Shown: positions 24,385-33,956 of the stretch, one piece after another
Layout: each line of letters begins with the position of its first letter
How positions within the stretch are numbered: the first letter of the stretch is position 1
Source of the DNA: Macrotrachela quadricornifera
Lineage: Eukaryota > Rotifera > Eurotatoria > Philodinida > Philodinidae
Direction of reading: 5' to 3'
Assembly (NCBI GenBank): GCA_022393335.1
Contig: JAJEKB010019162.1
Coordinates: forward strand, 19,823-83,822
Length of the DNA stretch: 64,000 nucleotides
The notes under the pieces: generated by a model
Database searches by the model: none
What the model was told of the DNA's origin: nothing
Seen by the model: the letters and a program-made list of their open reading frames with translations, nothing else
Position numbers and translations under genes: made by a program

Positions 24385-26482
24385 ATCAAAAACGCAGGTG
24401 AAGTTATCACAAGATTTGAGTAAAATCCGCCAAGATTCGTTCAGGAGCATGTTTCAAGTGTTTCATTGGTGTTTCAAGTACAACTCGATGAGCTCTATCG
24501 AACGGTGTATTCAGATTTCCCATACACCACACCATCTCGCAAAAAATTGAAAAATATTGAAATATCACGATAGGAACCTTGGACCCAATACAGTAAAAGC
24601 CGCCAAGATTCGTCCAGAAACATGCTCCAACTGTTTCAATGGAGTTCCGAGTACAATTCGATGAGTTCTATCGAATGGTATAATTGAATTTCTGATAGCT
24701 GCAACTATGTGTCCGAAAACGTCCAAAAAGCCACCGCATGATATATCATATATACAGTGATATAGTAAAGTCAGTCAATATTCATATAGAAACATGTTCC
24801 AGGTGTTCCAATGGAGTTCCAATTACAACTCGACGAGTTCTCTCTAATGGTACAATTCGTTTCTTGATAGCTCAAACCATGTGTCCGAAAATCTCGAAAA
24901 ACCGACTCCACAGTATAACACGTACGTACTGATATAGTAATTGAGCTTCATTCAACTACGAAAGGGGATGTGAAGCACGAATCCTCAGAGATAGATGATT
25001 TGGAATAATGAAATAGTGATTTAGAAAGTTTAGTATGAGAATTTTTGTTTTGGGATCATCCTCAATTCATTATCAGTGATTGTATTTCGTGGAAAATCTA
25101 TATTGACAGAGTTAATTGTATTTCTTTTTGAAAAACGAAAAGATATCAAGAATGTAAAATAACGAAATTATTTAATGGAACAGCGATTGTAATCAAATAT
25201 TTCTTCGATGTGATAGTTTGCATAAATCAATCAGTTTTTTTCTGTTGAATTGAGAAATTCAATTTTCAGACTATTCATCTAGTTCATCTTATTTTGTAAT
25301 CAATATTTTCAGAAAAAAAAGATTTGATGATAGTCAAGATTCACTAAAGAAAATACATCTAAAATTTAATTTATTTCAATCATGTTTTTGAACATATATT
25401 TATCTTGACTAAATAAGTGTATGTCAGAAATCATACTGAATAAACATGTGTTGATAAAAACGTAAATCATAATAAGGCTAAGTATATGGAACATGATAAC
25501 GTATAAACGGAATCAATCACAAGGAACAAATACATCACTGACGATAACATCACTCATCAATTATTCCTTATAAAATTTACAAGTTTTACAATATTCACAG
25601 TTACCTTCATAAGATTTTTCAATTTACCGCACTAAGATATTACGTCTTTCAATTGTGATCTGTCTGTCAATTAAAAAAATTATTCGAAAAAACCGATTAA
25701 AACTTGTCATTTCTTTTGACCTAAACAAAAACCCTTTGTTGTTATATTCTTTTTTTTATCTTTATGTAATAACGGCGCCTAACCTTTCCTACTTTAATTA
25801 TCTCAATATAAACAACATTCAAATTCTTCGTTTTCTCCATATTTCTCTAAGTAAGCACAATCTACTACGGAACATGTACTTGAAATCAACTGGAACCTTC
25901 CCAGCATGCTTCCGAGTGAATCCTGGCTAATTTTACAATATCAGTACGTACAAGCTATACCGCTGGGTCAGTTTTTGGATTTTTTTCTATACATACTTTA
26001 AGCTATCGCCAATTCAATTCTACCATTCGTTAGAGCTAATCGACTTGTCCTTCAAACACGACTGGAACAGTTGTAACATGTTCCTAAACGACTCTTGGCT
26101 GATTTTACTATATCACTGTATATATGACACACCATGGGGTAGGTTTTTGGACACATGGTTTCAGCTATCAGGAATCCAATTATATCGTTCGATAGAACTC
26201 GCCGAATTCCACTTGAAACTCTATTGGAACACTTGGGACATGTTCCTTGACGAATCTTGGCTAATTTTAGTATATCATTGTATATATGACATGCCATGGG
26301 GTCAGTATTTCGAGATTTTTCGACACATGTTTTGCTGTATGGGAAATCTGAGTATACCGTTCGATAGAGCTCATCGAGTTGTACTTGGAACACCAATGGA
26401 ACAGTTGGAACATGCTCCTGAACGAATCTTGGCGGATTTTACTCGAATCTTGCGCTAACTTCACCTACGTAAATCAAAAGTA
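24385..26482. repeat. Head-to-head inverted tandem arrays of ~170 bp units
   Basis: The left array (24385-24962) has about three units with start words at roughly 24430, 24601 and 24770, such as CGCCAAGATTCGTYCAG. The right array (~25872-26482) has the same units on the minus strand (GAATCTTGGCGGATTTTACT at its end). The spacer is ~0.9 kb of AT-rich DNA. Constant words include GTTCCAATGGAGTTCCAA and CAACTCGATGAGYTCTATCG. The apparent 137- and 114-residue frames here are repeat by-products. Confidence 0.8.
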
Positions 26483-28130
26483 TCGGACACAACGGAAACC
26501 TGAAGAATGAATATCATGAATAATCGTATTTATTCTTTTTATTCATATGGTTACTATAATAACATAATATATATTTTCAGTGAAAAAAATCTTTCAACTA
26601 TGATCGATTTTATGATGCTGTCTCCATTAAATAAAAATTTCTATTTCTTGTTAGATTCTGAGAGTACTTTACACAATACACAAAAGATTTTCTTCTTTTT
26701 TTTCAATAATACAGAAAGAAAATTATACAATATTCTAATCAAAAATTGGATACTAATGAGTAAAATATTTTGAATTCTTTTTGGTCTCGTTAAACTCTAC
26801 CTAGAAGATATCGTAACTTAGTTTTGAGGATGTGCGAACTGATTCTGTTTTTGATTAATCTATTAATCGTTTTTACTTCATAATACATTTTCTTGTTTTT
26901 TTTTTTGAGACCCTTTGTTTTTTTTTATTCTATTTCATCAGTTATTCATTATTATGAATATGATTCTTCTTACAGCTATACTTTATTTTAATATTCTATT
27001 AAGTTCAAAATCCTTCATAGATCAATGCTATAATTAAAATATTAAATTTGCTTGAACTTATGAGTCGTTACACATAAGCTACAACGTAATACACTAAGAA
27101 ATGTTCAATCGACGATTTCCAGTTTTGTTCATCTTCATATACGTCATAAAGGTAACTGTTTGATGATATTGAATGCAAACCACATAAAAAATATTGAATT
27201 AGTACCTTTTTATCTTGAATTTTTATAAAAAGTCCTAAAAATCAAGATGATGAGAAACTCGTTCATTGTCAAGACTATATTCCGAGAGCAGCTTAACGGA
27301 TTCAGCTTAAACTTTGTATGAATATCTACAGTTGGTGAATGATCCTATTACCTAAACATATATCAAGTGAAATGAATGTGTATTTGGTCTTTCATAGATG
27401 TTCTATCCAAAGAATAAAATCTCTATTTCAGCTATTTTCATGATTGTATATCTGATAAGTAGCGCATGATAAAGTTTTGGAATTTCTTTATAGGAAGACT
27501 TAAACAATATCTCATTTTAGTAAAAATCTTAGTTTCTTCGAATAAACCGTTCGTCTACGACAATTACATCAAAATCGTTTGTCTTTTCTACATTATCAAT
27601 TTTGAGCTGTGACAGACTCAAAAAATTTTCGACAACTTACAGACAAAACACTTGATCATCGGAATAACCTTGAAAGTTATAAACAGAGTAAGAAACTTTT
27701 GATCTTATATCTCAGCAGTCACGAAAAACAGCTTAATTGTTGAACCCCGAGAATTTCGCACGGTAAATACAACACAGAAACGGAGTTGATCTATTTATAT
27801 TTCTTTCAAATTGTATCAACGACTTTATTTCGGTCAAATTTTGATCCATCAGTTCCTTTAATGGTATATGAAAAACTGAACTTAATCAAAAAATAATCCG
27901 GACAGTCAAGTGTTATTTATAGAAAAACAAGCAGAGGTGAATTTATAATAAAATAGTTGTTTTGATTAAACTAATCTTTTCAAATATTCCTTAGAAAATT
28001 AAAGATGAACATATGATGGAAAAAGAACTCAGTGAAATAGTTTGAAAAATATAGGTCGACTCATTTTTTGATGCTGATTTAAATATAATATTTGGGTAAC
28101 TTATGACAGGCAATGCGTTGTTGGAACATA
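26483..28130. other. No gene recognised
   Basis: Strongly AT-rich. Short frames such as 26507-26773 have no recognisable motif and the low-complexity composition expected by chance. Confidence 0.4.
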
Positions 28131-28224
28131 GTCAATTGATAACGTGTGAGGAAGGTTGGTAAAGTCATAGTTTAAAGAGATACTCTTCCTTGATGGTTGA
28201 AAACTTTATTTGTTTAAAAGATTT

Positions 28225-28257
28225 GACGTTTCGGTACTACAATGTGTCTTTCGTCAG
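28225..28257 (-). ncRNA. Hammerhead ribozyme motif in PLE repeat, minus strand
   Basis: Read on the minus strand: CTGACGA (28257-28251), stem II region, GAAA, then CGTC with the GTC cleavage triplet at 28227-28225. CTGACGA fits the CUGANGA core. Stem III is the short self-complementary ACGT typical of PLE minimal hammerheads, which may act as dimers. Stem II is weaker than in the plus-strand copy. Confidence 0.6.
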
Positions 28258-28514
28258 AAAATAGAAATGATTAAAGTTTACATAGAAGTATTTTTCTTTT
28301 TTCTTTCTGTCCCTTCTTTTCTTTTTCGTTCTTCATCTTGAATGATATATAATAGTGGCACGGACGAGGATGAAAGATAATCTTTCCTTGCCAGTATTAC
28401 CGTCTTGTCCGTGCCACTATTATATATCATTCAAGATGAAGAACGAAAAAGAAAAGAAGGGACAGAAAGAAAAAAGAAAAATACTTCTATGTAAACTTTA
28501 ATCATTTCTATTTT

Positions 28515-28547
28515 CTGAAGAAGGACACATTGTAGTACCGAAACGTC
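28515..28547 (+). ncRNA. Hammerhead ribozyme motif in PLE repeat, plus strand
   Basis: Core CTGAAGA at 28515-28521, GAAA at 28540-28543 and GTC at 28545-28547. Stem II can form from GGAC and GTACC with one bulged A. Stem I is short (TTT/AAA). Stem III is ACGT. This matches the minimal type I hammerheads described in Penelope-like elements. Confidence 0.7.
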
Positions 28548-28603
28548 AAATCTTTTAAACAAATAAAGTTTTCAACCATTAAGGAAGAGTATCTCTTTAA
28601 ACT

Positions 28604-29053
28604 ATGACTTTATCAACCTTCCTCACACGTTATCAATTTCGAACTCTTTATGGAGAACGAATCTATGCTATCGCACAACAACTTGAAAAACTTTATGTGA
28701 AACAGTCAAAAAATGAAGAACATTTATATTTTCTACAGGAATGTAAACGAAATAATGTTATCCCAAATGATTTACAACTAAAAGATACCACAGCAGTTTA
28801 CAAAACTAGTCAATTACTAAATTTAACTATGCAGACAATGAGAAACAACTTGATTGGACATAGGCAAAAACAAAAATATTTACTTATAATTGAAATAAAT
28901 ACACAACATTCTATCCGACAAAGATACTTAAAGGATCATCAACCATTACGTCAACATGAAGATGATATACAGGGAAATCCCTTTAATGTGAACACCAACG
29001 TGACTTTCCAAAATCGTTCAAATAGACGGGGTGATCAGTTAGGAGGGGATTAA
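28604..29053 (+). CDS. Penelope-like element, N-terminal part of the RT reading frame
   Basis: A 149-residue frame starts inside the right arm of the PLE inverted repeat. HLYFLQECKRNNVIPNDLQL (residues ~46-65) matches the FL..C....IPK.L block found at the start of PLE proteins. A basic, helical region follows, then a polar tail ending RRGDQLGGD-stop. The RT and any endonuclease that should follow are absent, so the copy is truncated or rearranged downstream. Its position right after the hammerhead-bearing repeat supports the assignment. Confidence 0.6.
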   Translation: MTLSTFLTRYQFRTLYGERIYAIAQQLEKLYVKQSKNEEHLYFLQECKRNNVIPNDLQLKDTTAVYKTSQLLNLTMQTMRNNLIGHRQKQKYLLIIEINTQHSIRQRYLKDHQPLRQHEDDIQGNPFNVNTNVTFQNRSNRRGDQLGGD

Positions 29054-29109
29054 TGACAAAAAGAGCTTTCCAAGGAAAATAGCTTGATGTGACTCTTTCT
29101 TTAATTCTA

Positions 29110-29560
29110 CAGACGTTTATTCAGAGTAATAATGTTTAGTCATTCACATTTGAGAAAACAGTTCATCATTTCGAAAGATTCGAGATTGATACTACAGATG
29201 CAGATTTCAAGTAATCAAAAATCGATTTTTGTCTTGACAAATTCGGATCTAGTAGAACATCAGGTAGTTTTGGATTTCAATTGGATAATACAGATGATCA
29301 TAATACAATTAACAACGACATGAATATTAACATTCGTCAAATTAATGAATAAGTAGACGAAGAAGATGATGATGAAGAAGAACGGGAAGAAGATGACGAC
29401 TACGACGAACAAGAATAAGAAGATGAGCAAGATGCCAATCATGAAAATGAGAGCGAAAATAATGGAGAAACTGAGGAAGATAACAATGATGCTCAAGGTA
29501 GTAAATCAACTACAAAAACTAAGAAGAATTCTGATCACAATAATTAGTGCAAACGAACAA
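29110..29560 (+). pseudogene. Decayed reading frame with an Asp/Glu-rich tail
   Basis: One frame, broken by three in-frame stops, reads FEKTVHHFERFEIDTTDADF, later DKFGSSRTSGSFGFQLDNTD, and then a long acidic run (29350-29500) ending SKSTTKTKKNSDHNN-stop. Amino-acid composition stays protein-like across the stops, which suggests an old coding region. No family recognised. It follows the PLE fragment in the same orientation, but a link is not shown. Confidence 0.35.
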
Positions 29561-29930
29561 CCTTATAATATTTATATGAGACATATACAAACTTTCCATT
29601 CACATATCATGTTCTCGGTTTTGTTTTGTTATAATGAATCCTCTATCTAAATAAAAAAAAATATTTGAAATACACGAGTTTAATTAACTATTCCATTTCA
29701 TGGTCTTCATTTTCCCTTCATATGTTTTCCTTGAACGATTTCCAACAAGAATGAAGTCATAACTGGTTAATGAGACCGTTGACTAAATCCAGAAAAACGT
29801 CGTAGTTTCCTCGAACTCACCACCACGTGAAAGATATCTGCTATAAGAACATATCCCACTTTCTCCAAAGTTCCAAAATAAGTAATCTACTTATGATCTC
29901 CATGATCATAGAGTAATTACAAAGTCGAAC

Positions 29931-29977
29931 CTACTTGGCGATGGATCCTTAAGCAAGATCCGAAACGCGTCGTAGTT
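29931..29977 (+). ncRNA. Degenerate hammerhead ribozyme, second unit
   Basis: Core TTGGCGA in place of CTGATGA (29935-29941). Stem II GGATC/GATCC is perfect, with GAAA at 29962-29965 and GTC at 29969-29971, and GTAGTT for stem I. Probably inactive because of the core changes. Confidence 0.55.
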
Positions 29978-30110
29978 CTGCTTGACTCACCACTACTTAA
30001 CCGATACCCATCTTTTTCCTTTCTAGGAAACTGTATAGGTCAATTGGATATGAGTCTTTTGTTTGTGATCTCCAGATCATTCGAACAGAGTTCATATGCA
30101 ATTAAGTCGA

Positions 30111-30159
30111 AACTACCTGATGATGGATCCTTAAGCAAGAACCGAAACGCGTCATAGTT
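30111..30159 (+). ncRNA. Hammerhead ribozyme, third unit, complete core
   Basis: Stem I AACTA pairs with TAGTT (30111-30115 with 30155-30159). Core CTGATGA lies at 30117-30123. Stem II is GGATC/GAACC with one A-A mismatch. GAAA lies at 30144-30147. Stem III is the palindrome ACGCGT. GTC lies at 30151-30153, with cleavage expected after 30153. All invariant core bases are present. Confidence 0.75.
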
Positions 30160-30235
30160 CTGCTTGGCTCACACCCACCCTCACCCTCAACCCCAGAACC
30201 ATACAGACGGATCTACAAAGATCGAACCCATCTGA

Positions 30236-30470
30236 TTATTCCTTTAGCCGGGATGAAATCGCGACAATGACATGTTTGATCTCACACCCCACTCCCTCTA
30301 GAATAGTGATTCTGAGCTTCGCTTCAGATTCTCTCTGTAATGGCAAACCGAATTTTTTAGTTTTTTCCATTATTTCTAAAAAGCTCACCCGGTCTGTACC
30401 AGTGCTGGCAGCTGTGACTGTCACTTTAGAACTGAACTCGAATTCTCTTTTCAGAATTCTGAGATAGCTA
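30236..30470 (-). other. Possible coding exon, unrecognised
   Basis: The minus strand is open from a candidate acceptor (CTATCTCAG ending near 30471) through KVTVTAASTGTDRVSFLEIM and LQRESEAKLRITILEGVGCE to a stop at 30236. The composition is protein-like, with no low complexity. It lies downstream of and on the same strand as the dioxygenase gene. No family is recognised and no partner exon was found, so it may be a fragment. Confidence 0.3.
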
Positions 30471-30579
30471 CTATGATTTCTTGTGTTTCTTGTAAAAAAA
30501 AAGAAGATAAGTTGGCGTAGAAAACGTCAAACATATAAGACCAACATTTCTCTTTTCACCAAGAGTGTTACTAAGAACT

Positions 30580-31452
30580 CTATTCGAACGTGGAATCAAG
30601 ACCATGCTTAACTTTTGAATACTCCTCTTCCGAAACACTCGTGACCATTGCTTTGGTTCCCATATTTTTCATTTCCTCGTTCAGAATCGTCTCAACTGCT
30701 TCGGGAACAGGTACTCGATATTCATTACGATACCAATTCGAGACGTATCCCAGAGCCAACATACAACGCGGTCGATTGCTTGGATTCGGCATACCAGCAT
30801 GACCCAAGCGCAAATCACGAAGAATGACAGAACCCTTCGTCACTGTCGGCTGTAGATATTTCCTTCCTTCCAAGAGATGTTTCTTGATTTCAAAACCTGT
30901 CTCAATTTGGTCATTCCTCGTAAATATATGTGTACCGGGCCAAATCTCTGTTGAACCAGTCGATACGTCCATTTCGATTAACGGGATATTTGCAATGAGA
31001 CAAAATGGACATTGTGGATGATGAAAATTTGCGTCAGAGTGAACTGGTTGTCGAGTTAGTCCATGAGAAAGAGCGGTGTTTCCGCTAATAAAGTTGAACT
31101 TAGGCTGTGCACCAAGATAAAGCTGTACCGCTTGAAGAAGAAATGGATTTATGTAGATATCTTCGTATAGGAAGCTCGTCGTAAGAAGAGGTGGTGCATG
31201 TTGAATATTCTGTGTGTTGAAATTCAACTGTGCCACTTTTACGAGAGACTCTACTTCGGAAAGCATGAATTCATTCAAAGCATCCAGATGGGTTGGATCA
31301 ATAATGTCTTTCAGGACGACGATTCCATCTGTGTGTAAGGCCTCAAGAATTCGTTGGATGTTTTGGGAGGCGAAGAGCCTTCCGCTTCGTTCTGAGGACG
31401 AGAGCACAATTTCTGTTAGCATCTTGTAGTGGAAAAAGAAGTACAAATGCAC
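30580..31452 (-). CDS. Phytanoyl-CoA dioxygenase (PhyH) family Fe(II)/2-oxoglutarate oxygenase
   Basis: An intact, intronless frame of 290 codons. Met11 (31422) is the more likely start because the first ten residues are aromatic and atypical. The double-stranded beta-helix signature is present: HSD at 138-140 (iron ligands), PGTH at 172-175, distal iron ligand His218 in LRLGHAGMP, and Arg227/Arg229 as candidate 2-oxoglutarate anchors. The length (~280) is normal for the family. PhyH enzymes hydroxylate small molecules or lipids with 2-oxoglutarate and O2; the substrate cannot be told. There is no signal peptide or peroxisomal SKL end, so it is probably cytosolic. It lies between two hammerhead tandem arrays of opposite orientation. 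Lack of introns and the setting allow horizontal acquisition, but that is untested. Confidence 0.85.
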   Translation of the reverse strand: MHLYFFFHYKMLTEIVLSSSERSGRLFASQNIQRILEALHTDGIVVLKDIIDPTHLDALNEFMLSEVESLVKVAQLNFNTQNIQHAPPLLTTSFLYEDIYINPFLLQAVQLYLGAQPKFNFISGNTALSHGLTRQPVHSDANFHHPQCPFCLIANIPLIEMDVSTGSTEIWPGTHIFTRNDQIETGFEIKKHLLEGRKYLQPTVTKGSVILRDLRLGHAGMPNPSNRPRCMLALGYVSNWYRNEYRVPVPEAVETILNEEMKNMGTKAMVTSVSEEEYSKVKHGLDSTFE

Positions 31453-31617
31453 AAGAGAAGGAGCGATAGGTAGTGAGTTTGAATGTGTCGTGTCAATGAT
31501 AAGATCAGAACGTAAAGATAAGGAAGAACATCATAACGTGTGAGATTGCTCTTGGTTGAAAAATTCGTAAATCTACACATAAGATCGGTGAGAGACAAAA
31601 TATAAAAGAGTTTTGAG

Positions 31618-31930
31618 TTATATAGCATACTATTACGCGTTTCGACCTTGCTGGAGGATCTCATCATACGGCCTTAATTGTATAAATAGATTCTATTCTA
31701 ATGATCATGAAAATCACAAATAAGATATTCAAGGTATACAATCAACCTTTTCATATCCCGAAGGTGAGATAGGTAACTTTATAATAGTGGTGAGCCATAT
31801 AATATACGGTTACGCATTTCGACCTTGCTGAAGGGTCTCATGAGACGGCTTTAATTGTATAAATAGGTTATATTCTAACGATCATGAGGATCGCAAATAA
31901 GATATTGTAATCTATATAGTTATGGAAAGT
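31618..31930 (-). repeat. Tandem repeat (~177 bp period) with hammerhead-type motifs, minus strand
   Basis: Two units share TTTCGACCTTGCTG, TTAATTGTATAAATAG and CAAATAAGATATT. On the minus strand they read ATGATGA (31667-31661), GAAA and CGCGTA, and CTCATGA (31844-31838), GAAA and TGCGTA. Each differs from CTGATGA by one base at different positions. Stem II (GATC/GGTC and GACC/GGTC) and its loop resemble the array at 29760-30165, so both arrays belong to one family. Confidence 0.6.
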
Positions 31931-32217
31931 TTTATGAGAATCTAACGGAACAATAGGTATCCTTGTAGTAGGAGTGTGTCGCGTTTAGTAACTATTATTA
32001 GGATTTCATGACGGTGCGAAGGCAGTATCAAATGCTTGGACTTTAGTTTTAGGATGTAAAATATAGTTCATAATGAGGTTTAGGTTTTTAGGATTTTTAT
32101 TGTAATCAAAAGTCTGTTTCATATTTGGAGAATGAATAACCCATTCACCACGATTCAGTTTTCTTAGAAACTACTTCAAAATATTCATTTCCGTGAAGAA
32201 TTAACTTCTAACAAATG

Positions 32218-32674
32218 CACTAACAAGGGAGGTGTGTGTACTGTAACCGAGCTAGACTTGATATTTTACCATCAAAAGATAGCTCTCATCGTGAAACTAA
32301 CAAGGTTAAAATATTAGCGGCTGTTGGCTTGCCTAGAGGGAGATATTTAAATTTTAAGTTTAGGTATGAAAGGAATTAGAAAAGATTTTCTTTACTATTA
32401 TAAGGACAAAACATGATGTTGTTCGGTCCAGATGAAGGAGAAACCTTACAAACCCCATAATCACCCCAAACAACACTATATTTTCTCCTTATAATAGTAA
32501 AGAAAACCTTTTCTAATTCATTTTATACCTAAACTTAAAATTTAAATATCTCCCTCTAGGCAAGCCAACAGCCGCTAATATTTTAACCTTGTTAGTTTCA
32601 CGATGAGAGCTATCTTTTGATGGTAAAATATCAAGTCTAGCTCGGTTACAGTACACACACCTCCATTGTTAGTG
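32218..32674. mobile_element. Foldback element, family with TGTACTG ends, copy 1
   Basis: The ends on either strand read CACTAACAA(G/T)GGAGGTG and GTGTGTACTGTAACC. Inside each arm lies AGGTTAAAATATTAGCGGCT. Arms are ~185 bp with a spacer of ~80 bp. It is inserted in the non-coding left part of piggyBac copy 1. Confidence 0.75.
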
Positions 32675-32950
32675 ACTGTTTCATTATCCCCCACTGCTTA
32701 TTCATTGTTCTCTTCTTTGTATCACCACATAAAGAATAATTTTTTGCGGTCATATGAAAAATCTCTTAAGTTATTTTTGCGTTCTTTCACATCTTACGGG
32801 TAGCACATATAAGATAAGAGAACGAAACTTCCAGATTGTTCTTCTTTGTTCTTGTCTCTATTCTTGTATGTATAAAAGCGACTAAAATTTCGAAATAGTT
32901 CATATGTCGTTCGAAGAAATCAATACAGAAGAAAGTACTAGCTCACTCAC

Positions 32951-33393
32951 AATGGAAGGGTCTGTACTGTTGAGCGAATTGCTTGCCGCTGATGCTCTCA
33001 AATGATCACTCGCGCCGAGTAACTAACACGTTTAAAATATTAGCTGCTTCTGATGTACCGGCATATAAGTACAGAATTCTTAACTTATACATTAGGCACA
33101 TATAGAAAAGTGATAACATTTAAATTAATCACATCAGCTTTTAAAATAATCATTAGATCTTCTCAGAAAATGAGTTTTCGTACTCATAGTGAGCTTTATC
33201 GGCAATATTTAGGCTTAAATTTAAATGTTATCAGTTTTCTATATATGCCTAATGTATAAGTTAAGAATTCGGTACTTATGTGCCGGTACATCAGAAGTAG
33301 CTAATATTTTAAACGTATTAGTTACTCGGTGAGAGTGATCATTTGAGAGCATCAGCGGCAAGCAATTCGCTCAACAGTACACACCCTTCCATT
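32951..33393. mobile_element. Foldback element, family with TGTACTG ends, copy 2, inside the piggyBac ORF
   Basis: The ends read AATGGAAGGGT(C/G)TGTACTG. Each arm contains ACG(T)TTAAAATATTAGCTGCT. Arms are ~185 bp. It interrupts the piggyBac frame after about 15 codons. Short frames at 33053-33600 are palindrome by-products. Confidence 0.75.
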
Positions 33394-33464
33394 ATCAGTG
33401 AAGTGGGGTCTTTGGATGATGTTTTGGATAGCATACATCTGGAATCTGGAAGTTCTGTCGAAGA

Positions 33465-33956
33465 CAGGACTGGGCAGCTTCAGCCTCTGCCGGCACCGAC
33501 TCCCTAAGGAACTATTTTTATTAGAAGGAAGTTTCATCGATACTAAGTAACTAAAAATGTAAAGAAATAACAAGAATGAAGAGAAAGTGATAAGAAGCAA
33601 TGGATATTCATTGTATAAGATCTGAGTTGTACTTGAGAAATGTTAGTTTCGCTAACATTCCTTTCGTGAGACAGTCGAGGGAAAAGATCATAACGAATAC
33701 AATACGAGATAAGCATATGTTTATCTTTATGCGTCCGAAAGATTTTCTGTTTCAACTTAATCGAATATTCATTCTAGACCGTCATAGAATGTGAACAGAA
33801 CGATAAAAATCCGGAGCTAGCTCAGAGCCGATGATCGTTACCGGCTCTAACTCTAGCTTCGACTCCACAGTTACCCGTCCGGCATCAGCTGCGTTTAAAA
33901 AAAAGGTCGGCTCTTAGGAGCCAGGTCAGCTCCGGAATCGGAGCTGCCCAGTCCTG
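33465..33956. mobile_element. hAT MITE, 492 bp, inside the piggyBac ORF
   Basis: The ends are inverted copies, CAGGACTGGGCAGCT and AGCTGCCCAGTCCTG. Direct repeats GTCGAAGA flank it perfectly (33457-33464 and 33957-33964). An 8 bp duplication with CAGG..TGGGC ends is the hAT signature. The interior has subterminal GGCTC/GAGCC repeats and no coding frame. Confidence 0.88.

Larger units (their letters stand above)
28134..28638. repeat. Inverted terminal repeat of a Penelope-like element (two 232 bp arms)
   Basis: Arms 28134-28365 and 28407-28638 are inverted copies around a 41 bp spacer. Each arm holds a hammerhead motif, a pyrimidine-rich tract and, at its outer end, the first codons of the PLE reading frame. 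PLEs are known to carry long terminal repeats that are often partly inverted, with hammerheads inside. The right arm leads straight into the PLE frame at 28604. Confidence 0.8.
29760..30165 (+). repeat. Tandem array of ~180 bp units, each with a hammerhead-type motif
   Basis: The second and third units share GGATCCTTAAGCAAG..CCGAAACGCGTC with GAAA at 29962 and 30142 (180 bp apart); a more decayed first unit has AGAAAAACGTCGTAGTTTCC near 29795. Only the third has a perfect CTGATGA core. Tandem hammerhead repeats of this size are known from several animals as satellite-like or retrozyme-like elements. Confidence 0.7.

Noticed and set aside
26045..26458. 137-residue and overlapping 114-residue frames
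   Set aside because: They lie in the inverted tandem repeat, occur on both strands, and repeat the same segment with the ~170 bp period.
29366..29650. Lys/Met-rich 94-residue frame
   Set aside because: It is the out-of-frame shadow of the acidic GAA/GAT-rich tract.
33352..33794. Several 64-82-residue frames
   Set aside because: They overlap the foldback and the hAT MITE inside the broken piggyBac.
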